Source of the DNA: Pyrinomonadaceae bacterium
Lineage (GTDB): Bacteria; Acidobacteriota; Blastocatellia; Pyrinomonadales; Pyrinomonadaceae
DNA: 14,021 nucleotides
Reading direction: 5' to 3'
NCBI GenBank assembly: GCA_018060305.1
Contig: JAGOWF010000037.1
Location: 1-14,021, forward strand
Below are positions 1 through 5,862 of the stretch, piece by piece. The position numbers were made by a program, and so were the translations under genes. Each line of letters starts with the position of its first letter. Positions within the stretch are counted from its first letter, which is position 1. The notes under the pieces are model-generated. The model saw only the letters and a list, made by a program, of their open reading frames with translations. It was not told the origin of the DNA and searched no databases.

Positions 1-2926
1 ACGAAAATCCTGCCGACGTATTCGCCTCGGTCGTGCTTCCCGTATTGTGCTGAACCTCGCTCCACTGCGTTCCCGCAGGTGCTGACACACCGCTCTCGGT
101 CGTCGTGCCCGTCGCCAGGCCGCCGTTATCGTGAAGCACGCCCGACGTTGGAGCACACGTCGGAGAAGGACTCGGCGTCGGATTCACGCTCGGGCTAGGA
201 TTCGGACTCGGCGTCGGTGATGCCGGCGGTGGTGTCGGCGATGGCGTCACACCCGGGCTCGGCGTCGGCGTCGGACATGCTCCACCAGTCGTATAATTAA
301 CGTTGCCTGAGAATGCTCGCGGAGTGAACTGCGAACCGCCAAAGGCAACTGCCCCCGTACGTGCTATATCGGTGAACATCGTAACGTCGGCGTTATTGTA
401 TGTGGTTGTCGATGTCGTGCCCGTGCCGAAATATCTGATCCCGTTACCGGTGGTAATGGAATGCAGATATATCGACGTCGTGCCGACAGGAACATTCAAT
501 GGGGTCGTAAGGACCAACGGAGCATTAGTGATTGTTCCGGCAGATGTAAAGGCAGCCGTTTCATGCAGCGTCCATCCCACATTGCTGGTCGTGAAGCCTG
601 CGTACGGTCCGGGGCGAGTCCACACTTCAACATTGCCCGGTGTTCCCGCAGCCCCGCCGAACTGAGTGTCGAACGAGGTCACTGTCAGAGCGGACGATGT
701 TGGTGTCAACTGTAGGAAAACGCCACCAGTACCGTTGTTTGACACCGTCGATGTGGCTAGACTTCCCGATCCCGGAACACACGTCGGCGACGGGCTCGGA
801 TTCGGACTCGGCGTCGGCGTTGCCGGCGGTGGTGTCGGTGTCGGCGAAGGTCCGCCGCCGCCTGCCACGATGCAGAGGTTAACGGCAGAGACCGTTCCCG
901 TGTCGCCTCCGGCACCGTCGCTCATCATCAGCTTCCAGGTGCCATTGGCTGCCTCAGGCGACATTCCCTCGAATGCCTCAAGGCCGCGTTCCTCGCCGCC
1001 CGGTCGGACCGGCCCGGCGAATACAGTGTTCAGGAACACCTTCTCACCCGGCGTCGTTACGCACTGGCTTGCAAAGTAGTCTCCTGCCGGAACCGGGTTA
1101 CCGGCCACCGTGTGGAAATTGCCTGCAAATGCGTCACCAAAGTTGTATGGCCCGACAAGGTCGCTCGATGATCCAACGCCCGTCGGCGGACATGTCGTAT
1201 TGCCGCGCCTCTCGACGATGGTCGCCGTCGGCCCGCCACTCGGTGCCTGCAGCGTCATCTTGATGTCGCCGCCCCATGTGTGCGGGTTGCTCCACGTCCA
1301 GTCTCTCAACTGTGCCACGGTCAGCGTTCCCGTGAGTCCCGATACAGGGATATCCACCGTCACACCAGTCGGATTGTTATCTGGCGGCGACGCAGGCATT
1401 CCTGTCGTTGCCGGGAACGACTGCCCCGCACATCCCGGTGGAGGTGTCGGCGTCGGTGTTGCCGGCGGAGGCGTCGGCGTCGGGGTCGGCGTCACGCCCG
1501 GGCTCGGTGTCGGCACAGGCCCGCACGGCACGCCGTACTCGAACGTGTCGATACCGATGTAGTCGCTGTTTGCTCCCGACGGGCCGCCGTTCTCGACAAA
1601 GTAGCGGAACGCGAAGCGTCCCTGTGTCGGAACCGGAACGCCCGTCACCGTTATCGTCTGCTGTGTCCAGACGGCCGGATATCCGCCCGCTCCTGTCTGA
1701 TACGTCGGATTGATGTCCAGCATCAGAGCCGTAAAGTCTCCGACGTCAGTAGCCAGCGTTCCAACATTCGTGCTCGCTCCCGCTGTGCTCATCCTAACCT
1801 GCAGGCGGTCAGGGAAGCTCGATCCCGTGCTCCGCGTCCAGAACGTCATCTGTGCTCCGTTCTGCAGCGTTACCTGAGGAGTCAGCAGCCATGTGCTGAT
1901 CGTGCCCGCACCCGCGGTCGAGTTGAAGTTGCCGCCGATATACGATGTCGGTGCCCCCGTGTGTGACGGGAATACCGCACTGTTGCCCTGGAACCATGTC
2001 GTCGAACCGACCGGTGCACTGTTGTTCTGTGCAAACCAGCCCGCCCCCGGCACATTCGCCGTGATCGTGTCAAACCCTTCCGTGATCAGCGTCGGCGTAC
2101 AGCTTGGGCTCGGCCCCGGCGTCGGCGTTGGAGACGGCGATGCCGGCGGTGGTGTAGGTGTCGGCGTTGCGGGTGGAGGTGTCGGCGTAGGTGTCGGCGT
2201 TGAGCCGCCTACAAAATCATCGTAATACAACTCGACACGCGAGATATTGCTACTCGTTGGCTCAGACCACAAGTCGTGAGGAACATTGGTGGTCAGCGGG
2301 AATTGCATGCCTAACCGGGCCAGTGTGACCGGCTGACCAAAGATGGTACTAGCGTTTACATTCGTGTAAGAATTCGTCGTTCCCCGGTATCCCAGCACTC
2401 CGATAATATCACCGGTCTGCACCGGTATATTGACAGGAAGGATTCCCGGATCGGCGTTGCTCTGCGTCAAAAATAGCGTGGTGAAGTCATTAGTCGTCAT
2501 ACTAAAGACCGGCGGAGGAGTATTAAACCTGACCACGGCTATGCTCTGGTTGCCAGCTTGATCCGTGGGAACGCGGAGGCCCACGATATTAAAATTAACG
2601 GGCGCCGTAAAGAAGTAGCCGCGAATATTCCCATTGAACGTCCCGGTTTGTGCACCGATCGGCATCAGCGTCTGTCCAAGTTCTGGGGAGCCGAGTCCGG
2701 CGTTACCGATTCCGGTATCGTTTGTGAAGATTCCGCCAGCGTCAGATACGCTCCGTCCGGCTGGATCATCCGCAATTCTGCTAACCATTCCCGGGAATCC
2801 GATGGCGGCGGCACCTTGTGTGAGCCAACCCCAACCACCCAGTGGCGCAGCCACAGCAAAACTTGCAACTGCGATAAGCGCGCTCAGTATTACGACCGCA
2901 CGCAACGATTTCTTCGATCTAAACAT
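1..2926 (-). CDS. Modular secreted protein with choice-of-anchor J and P-type domains (3' end outside window)
   Basis: The first 975 codons of a secreted protein; the C-terminus lies beyond the left edge. The ATG at 2926-2924 follows a strong AGGAGG at 2940-2935. Residues 1-27 form a Sec signal (basic MFRSKKS, hydrophobic core, AVA-A cleavage). Residues 30-240 are an unrecognised Gly/Asn-rich domain. Thr/Pro/Ser linkers at about 242-275, 469-498, 690-715 and 885-923 separate the modules. Residues 277-467 resemble choice-of-anchor J (EGFD start, GNFNST, STWLLTPQVTL, DYIGIDTFEY end). Residues 500-688 resemble the proprotein-convertase P domain (WSNPHTWGGDIKMTL; NGTWKLMMSDGAGGDTG). Residues 717-883 and 925 onward are unassigned beta-type modules. 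Cysteines sit at module edges (276/468, 499/685, 716/884, 924), so I infer disulfide-closed beads on flexible linkers. It is probably extracellular or surface-attached; no catalytic site is visible, and adhesion or a structural role is only a guess. Confidence 0.88.
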   Translation of the reverse strand, partial: MFRSKKSLRAVVILSALIAVASFAVAAPLGGWGWLTQGAAAIGFPGMVSRIADDPAGRSVSDAGGIFTNDTGIGNAGLGSPELGQTLMPIGAQTGTFNGNIRGYFFTAPVNFNIVGLRVPTDQAGNQSIAVVRFNTPPPVFSMTTNDFTTLFLTQSNADPGILPVNIPVQTGDIIGVLGYRGTTNSYTNVNASTIFGQPVTLARLGMQFPLTTNVPHDLWSEPTSSNISRVELYYDDFVGGSTPTPTPTPPPATPTPTPPPASPSPTPTPGPSPSCTPTLITEGFDTITANVPGAGWFAQNNSAPVGSTTWFQGNSAVFPSHTGAPTSYIGGNFNSTAGAGTISTWLLTPQVTLQNGAQMTFWTRSTGSSFPDRLQVRMSTAGASTNVGTLATDVGDFTALMLDINPTYQTGAGGYPAVWTQQTITVTGVPVPTQGRFAFRYFVENGGPSGANSDYIGIDTFEYGVPCGPVPTPSPGVTPTPTPTPPPATPTPTPPPGCAGQSFPATTGMPASPPDNNPTGVTVDIPVSGLTGTLTVAQLRDWTWSNPHTWGGDIKMTLQAPSGGPTATIVERRGNTTCPPTGVGSSSDLVGPYNFGDAFAGNFHTVAGNPVPAGDYFASQCVTTPGEKVFLNTVFAGPVRPGGEERGLEAFEGMSPEAANGTWKLMMSDGAGGDTGTVSAVNLCIVAGGGGPSPTPTPPPATPTPSPNPSPSPTCVPGSGSLATSTVSNNGTGGVFLQLTPTSSALTVTSFDTQFGGAAGTPGNVEVWTRPGPYAGFTTSNVGWTLHETAAFTSAGTITNAPLVLTTPLNVPVGTTSIYLHSITTGNGIRYFGTGTTSTTTYNNADVTMFTDIARTGAVAFGGSQFTPRAFSGNVNYTTGGACPTPTPSPGVTPSPTPPPASPTPSPNPSPSVNPTPSPSPTCAPTSGVLHDNGGLATGTTTESGVSAPAGTQWSEVQHNTGSTTEANTSAGFS

Positions 2927-3044
2927 GGAACACTCCTCCTCTTGTTTGTGACAAAATGGGTTAAAACCTATTAGCAAATCGGCACGAAACAGAATTCTCT
3001 GCTCTTGCCACTCGCGGACACTTAAAATTCTTAATTTCGCAATG

Positions 3045-3072
3045 ATTATATGCCTTTCGCTCTGGGTGTCAA
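3045..3072 (-). promoter_or_regulatory. Consensus sigma-70 promoter for the modular secreted protein
   Basis: On the minus strand a perfect TTGACA (3072-3067) and a perfect TATAAT (3050-3045) are separated by 16 bp. Transcription would start near 3038, giving a leader of roughly 110 nt before the ATG at 2926. Such a match in a region without ORFs, directly upstream of a gene with a strong ribosome binding site, is convincing and predicts high expression. The region between this promoter and the recA promoter holds no gene. Confidence 0.8.
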
Positions 3073-3180
3073 GCGCACAAGGTCTGTGCACAGCATGAAA
3101 GCGATCCTTTGCCGCCCTTGATAATCGATGGCCAATGGACTAGACTTCCTCGCAACTGACCGGGCGACAGAGCGTGGATG

Positions 3181-3198
3181 CGTTGCAGTAGTGCAACG
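3181..3198 (+). promoter_or_regulatory. Perfect inverted repeat upstream of recA, possible operator
   Basis: CGTTGCA and TGCAACG are perfect 7-nt arms around a GTAG centre, ending three bases before the probable recA -35 box. Position and symmetry fit a repressor site, such as a LexA-type SOS operator, but I do not recognise it as an established LexA consensus for this phylum. It could also simply be a hairpin. Confidence 0.4.
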
Positions 3199-3201
3199 GG
3201 C

Positions 3202-3230
3202 TTGCATTCCAGCCGTTCCCGTGCTAGCCT
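3202..3230 (+). promoter_or_regulatory. Probable recA promoter
   Basis: TTGCAT (3202-3207) and TAGCCT (3225-3230) are spaced by exactly 17 bp. The -10 box is a weak match. The predicted start near 3237 would exclude the ATG at 3239 as a normally led start and give a leader of about 29 nt to the ATG at 3266. Confidence 0.4.
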
Positions 3231-3265
3231 GATCTCACATGGCATCTGCCACACGGAGCGAACAA

Positions 3266-4303
3266 ATGAGCGGAGAATCATCACAAATGAATATGGACAA
3301 AGGAAAAGCGATCGAGTCTGCGCTGCTGCAGATCGAGAAGAAATTTGGCAAGGGCGCGATCATGCGGCTCGGCGAGAAGCCGCATGAGGAGGCGGGCGCG
3401 ATATCTACGAATTGCCTCAGTTTGGACGCGGCGATAGGCGTTGGGGGATTTCCGCGTGGACGTATCGTTGAGGTTTACGGGCCTGAGAGCTCAGGCAAGA
3501 CGACGCTGGCTCTGTCAGTCGTCGCATCGGCCCAAAAGACCGGCGGCATCTGCGCATACATTGATGCCGAACACGCGATGGACCCGGAATACGCGACGAA
3601 GCTAGGGGTTAACATCGACGACATGCTGATCTCTCAGCCTGACTCGGGCGAACAGGCGCTCGAGATCGCCGAGACGCTCGTGCGGTCAAACAGCGTTGAC
3701 GTGATCGTGATCGATTCGGTCGCGGCGCTTGTGCCGAGGGCAGAACTCGATGGCGAAATGGGCGACAGCCTGCCCGGCCTTCAGGCGCGGCTGATGTCGC
3801 AGGCCTTGCGTAAGATAACGGCGATCGTGTCGAATTCGCGCACCTGTTTTGTCTTTATCAATCAGCTTCGCGAGAAGATCGGTGTTTTCTTCGGCTCGCC
3901 CGAGACGACAACCGGCGGCAAGGCCCTGAAATTCTACGCCAGCCTGCGGCTCGACATTCGCCGCATCGGTGCGATCAAAGACGGCGATCGGGCCGTCGGT
4001 AACCGAACTCGGGTGAAGGTCGTAAAGAACAAGTGTGCGCCGCCGTTCCGCGAGTCAGAGTTTGACATTATGTACGGCGAAGGCATCTCGCGCGAGGGCG
4101 ATCTGCTCGACCTCGCTGTTAATCACAACATCGTCGAAAAGAGCGGCGCATGGTTCTCTTACAAAGGCGAACGCCTCGGCCAGGGCCGCGATAACGTCAA
4201 GGCGATGCTCAAGGAGAATTCAGACCTGCTCGACCGAATCGAGCACGACGTAAAGACAGCTTTAGGCTTTACAAAAACTGAAACGGCTGCGGCAGGAACT
4301 TAA
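3266..4303 (+). CDS. recA: Recombinase RecA
   Basis: ATP-dependent strand-exchange protein of homologous recombination and the co-protease that triggers LexA cleavage in the SOS response; it acts as a filament on single-stranded DNA in the cytoplasm. From this start it has 345 residues, normal for RecA. Visible landmarks are the Walker A GPESSGKT (72-79), Walker B VIVIDS (146-151), loop L1 around [16 protein letters not shown] (164-179), and the [19 protein letters not shown] stretch (198-226) with loop L2 and the highly conserved core. ATG 3266 is chosen because GGAG lies 7 nt upstream at 3255-3258. ATG 3287, preceded by GGAGAA, is a close alternative; ATG 3239 has no ribosome binding site. 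The stop codon (4301-4303) lies inside the left inverted repeat of the next element. The usual strongly acidic tail is not obvious: the end is Thr/Ala-rich. Confidence 0.97.
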   Translation: MSGESSQMNMDKGKAIESALLQIEKKFGKGAIMRLGEKPHEEAGAISTNCLSLDAAIGVGGFPRGRIVEVYGPESSGKTTLALSVVASAQKTGGICAYIDAEHAMDPEYATKLGVNIDDMLISQPDSGEQALEIAETLVRSNSVDVIVIDSVAALVPRAELDGEMGDSLPGLQARLMSQALRKITAIVSNSRTCFVFINQLREKIGVFFGSPETTTGGKALKFYASLRLDIRRIGAIKDGDRAVGNRTRVKVVKNKCAPPFRESEFDIMYGEGISREGDLLDLAVNHNIVEKSGAWFSYKGERLGQGRDNVKAMLKENSDLLDRIEHDVKTALGFTKTETAAAGT

Positions 4304-4334
4304 CCACTAAGACACGAAGAGCACAAAGGAATAC
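4300..4334 (+). repeat. Left terminal inverted repeat of GxxExxY cassette
   Basis: It begins TTAACCAC and continues with CACTAAGA, CACGAAGAG and CACAAAGGA units. It matches the reverse complement of 4785-4818 except at five substitutions and one gap. It includes the recA TAA (4301-4303). The AAGGAAG just beyond it (4335-4341) lies 10 nt before the downstream ATG and probably serves as the ribosome binding site of the cassette gene. Confidence 0.75.
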
Positions 4335-4351
4335 AAGGAAGAATTCTTGTC

Positions 4352-4765
4352 ATGAATGGTTCATCGGCGGCTGAGGGCTTTGCGCAAGTTCCCGAAAGGG
4401 TTGAACAATTGTCTCACCGTGTTATCGGCGCTGCGTTGAAAGTTCACAAAGAACTCGGCCCGGGACTGATCGAGAGTATATATGAGCGATGCCTGTGCTA
4501 CGAATTTCAGAAATCTGGTTTAGAGTTTGAACGGCAAGTCGCCGTTCCGGTCGTTTACGATAGTGTTAAACTCGACGCAGATCTAAGGCTTGATATCTGG
4601 GTTGAGCAGCTCTTGATCGTTGAGGTTAAGGCCGTCGAAGCGATTCTACCGATTCATCAGGCCCAGTTGATGACTTACCTTAAGCTCACGGGAAATCGAC
4701 TCGGCCTGCTGATCAACTTTAACGTCGCTCTTTTAAAGAACGGAATAAAGCGGGTCATACTCTGA
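4352..4765 (+). CDS. GxxExxY family PD-(D/E)XK-like protein
   Basis: A 137-residue member of the GxxExxY family (PDDEXK_3-like nuclease fold). The name-giving motif is G38-LI-E41-SI-Y44 within ELGPGLIESIYE. The fold signature is D81 followed by E91-V-K93 (RLDIWVEQLLIVEVKA), matching the D...(D/E)XK layout, so the likely active residues are intact. It probably binds or cuts nucleic acid in the cytoplasm, but the biological role of the family is, as far as I know, unestablished. Length is typical. The ATG has AAGGAAG 10 nt upstream, next to the left repeat. It stands alone between inverted repeats, 48 nt after recA and on the same strand, so it may be read from the recA transcript. The context suggests a mobile cassette and not a recA partner. 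Confidence 0.88.
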   Translation: MNGSSAAEGFAQVPERVEQLSHRVIGAALKVHKELGPGLIESIYERCLCYEFQKSGLEFERQVAVPVVYDSVKLDADLRLDIWVEQLLIVEVKAVEAILPIHQAQLMTYLKLTGNRLGLLINFNVALLKNGIKRVIL

Positions 4766-4784
4766 CCTCTCCCCTTTTACGTTC

Positions 4785-4818
4785 GTATCCTTTGTGCCCT
4801 TAGTGCCTTTGTGGTGAA
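4785..4818 (-). repeat. Right terminal inverted repeat of GxxExxY cassette
   Basis: Read on the minus strand it begins TTCACCAC and continues CACAAAGG, CACTAAGGG, CACAAAGGA, mirroring the left repeat at 4300-4334. It starts 19 nt after the cassette gene's TGA. A transcript through the cassette could pair the two repeats into a long stem enclosing the gene. Confidence 0.75.
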
Positions 4819-4825
4819 TTCGTCT

Positions 4826-5242
4826 TTACGGCTTGCCGCCGAGTTTGCGGTTGCTCTTCATCATCGGAGGAGCGCCGTTCACGGGGGGTTGGGTATTTGC
4901 CTGATTAAGCATCTTGCGGATCTGCTCCTGCGACGGTATTCCTGGTGTCGATGTCGTGCTTGGTTTTAGGCCCTTTTTCAGCTCTTTTTCGCTTGGAATC
5001 CCCGGCGTCGGTTTCGTCCCTTTTGGAACGATAATATTTCCGTTGGTCGGTATGCCCGGGATCGGCGTGCCGGTCATCGGCAGCGGCGTAGTCGAGAGTC
5101 CTGGCGGCATATTCGCCGGATCGATCTTGATCTCCTGCGGGGCCATGTTGGTGTTGGTCGCAGCGTTGTTTGAACTACCATCTCCACACGCAGCGGCAAC
5201 TCCCGCAACGGCACAAACTAATAGAATTACTACCTTATTCAT
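4826..5242 (-). CDS. Small putative lipoprotein with PGIP repeats
   Basis: 138 residues, of unrecognised function. MNKVVILLVCAVAGVAAAC is a short basic start, hydrophobic core and loose lipobox (VAAA-C19), so I infer lipid attachment at Cys19 and export. The mature part is Asn/Thr/Pro-rich and probably disordered, with three related segments: PGIPT (62-66), PGIPSEKELKKGLK (80-93) and PGIPSQEQIRKMLNQ (100-114). The last resembles the C-terminus of the Asp-box/VCBS protein encoded at 5863-9411 (PGISDSNKIRKLLGQ). The ATG at 5242 is chosen over an upstream in-frame start at 5314 because GAGGAAG directly precedes it and the signal sequence begins there. The gene is convergent with the GxxExxY cassette and divergent from tRNA-Phe. 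Confidence 0.72.
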   Translation of the reverse strand: MNKVVILLVCAVAGVAAACGDGSSNNAATNTNMAPQEIKIDPANMPPGLSTTPLPMTGTPIPGIPTNGNIIVPKGTKPTPGIPSEKELKKGLKPSTTSTPGIPSQEQIRKMLNQANTQPPVNGAPPMMKSNRKLGGKP

Positions 5243-5255
5243 AAACTTCCTCACG

Positions 5256-5284
5256 ATTATAGCCTGCTGTCTGAGATTCATCAA
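5256..5284 (-). promoter_or_regulatory. Promoter-like sequence before the small lipoprotein
   Basis: On the minus strand TTGATG (5284-5279) and a perfect TATAAT (5261-5256) are spaced by 17 bp. The expected start near 5249 would leave a leader of only about 7 nt and cut into the GAGGAAG ribosome binding site. Either the message is almost leaderless or the match is partly fortuitous. Confidence 0.45.
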
Positions 5285-5304
5285 TTGCCGAGCAGACGAC
5301 CGAT

Positions 5305-5333
5305 TTGACAACACAAAACCGCTTATTTACACT
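5305..5333 (+). promoter_or_regulatory. Promoter of tRNA-Phe
   Basis: A perfect TTGACA (5305-5310) and TACACT (5328-5333, four of six consensus bases) with 17-bp spacing. The start would fall near 5340, about 32 nt before the mature tRNA 5' end, as expected for a single-gene tRNA unit. Confidence 0.6.
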
Positions 5334-5371
5334 TACAAATTCGCGTCCGGTCACGTATCGGACGCAGTTGC

Positions 5372-5447
<76 letters not shown>

Positions 5448-5497
5448 CTTCCCTTTCGACATCTCGATAGTCTCTTCTCTCGTACACATTTGCGGAC

Positions 5498-5528
5498 GCG
5501 CGCAGGTGGACGGTCAGCGCGCATTTTT
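5498..5528 (+). terminator. Probable intrinsic terminator of tRNA-Phe
   Basis: GCGCGC arms at 5498-5503 and 5517-5522 enclose a 13-nt loop and are followed by ATTTTTG and more T-rich sequence. The stem is short but entirely G-C, and it lies 51 nt past the tRNA. Confidence 0.5.
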
Positions 5529-5610
5529 GTATTTTGTCGGAAAAAGAGCTTTTTTGGCTGAATTTCGATATTGTATGAAAAAACAGGCCGGTGGTGGCGA
5601 ATTTAGGCCC

Positions 5611-5676
5611 AGTGGAATGGCAAAACACCCCGAGTGGAATGCACTTTTGCCCCCAGTGGAATACAATCCGCGAAAC
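5611..5676. repeat. Three 22-nt direct repeats, possible IS21-type end remnant
   Basis: AGTGGAAT occurs at 5611-5618, 5633-5640 and 5655-5662, an exact 22-nt period, each copy preceded by a C/G-rich CCC or CCCG. On the minus strand this reads ATTCCACT-GGGG with A/T-rich spacers. Several spaced copies of a word of about 20 nt are typical of IS21-family termini. No transposase or helper ATPase gene is nearby, so this would be a solo end or remnant beside tRNA-Phe. Confidence 0.4.
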
Positions 5677-5862
5677 CAATTTTCTCACCCAAACCGACCG
5701 TTTGTCCGACCGCTCCTAACTGGCCCTGCTGATGATCTTGACACTCTTGATGTTATTGATGTCGGCGGTGATGTTGTTTATGTGTTCATAAAAGATTCTC
5801 ACGCTACTGATGTTATTAGCAGAGTTAGCAACTTACGGTTTCTCGCCTTCCCAGGCCCTACT
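5677..5862. other. Gene-free tail between IS-like repeats and the Asp-box/VCBS gene
   Basis: No gene is supported here. A plus-strand reading frame (5506-5892) crosses it but has no ribosome binding site and an implausible composition. The stretch around 5725-5835 repeats GATGTT(A/G)TT-like words, giving Asn-Ile-rich peptide on one strand and Asp-Val-rich peptide on the other. No terminator was found for the minus-strand gene ending at 5863. Confidence 0.4.

Larger units (their letters stand above)
4300..4818. mobile_element. Putative GxxExxY cassette bounded by inverted CAC(N)AAGG arrays
   Basis: A 519-bp unit in which a single gene fills the space between imperfect terminal inverted repeats (4300-4334 and 4785-4818; 29 identities over 34-35 positions with one gap). 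The repeats are themselves built of short CAC(N)AAG words with a period of about 8-9 nt. The left end overlaps the recA stop codon, and the right end stops 8 nt from the end of the convergent lipoprotein gene. I see no target-site duplication and no transposase. Mobility is therefore inferred from architecture and is not demonstrated. Confidence 0.5.

Noticed and set aside
158..2203. CRISPR-like appearance of repeated linker DNA
   Set aside because: The repeats are in-frame coding, of unequal length and spacing, and encode Thr/Pro linkers between domains.
1110..2225. Plus-strand frames rich in GVGVGVAGGG
   Set aside because: These are antisense shadows of the Thr/Pro linker codons of the minus-strand secreted protein.
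3239..3265. Upstream ATG extending RecA by nine residues
   Set aside because: No ribosome binding site, and it falls at the predicted transcription start. ATG 3266 has GGAG at good spacing.
4300..4818. Target-site duplication around the GxxExxY cassette
   Set aside because: I compared the bases outside both repeats and saw no matching direct repeat. The GAATTC copies at 4341 and 4816 are not in equivalent positions.
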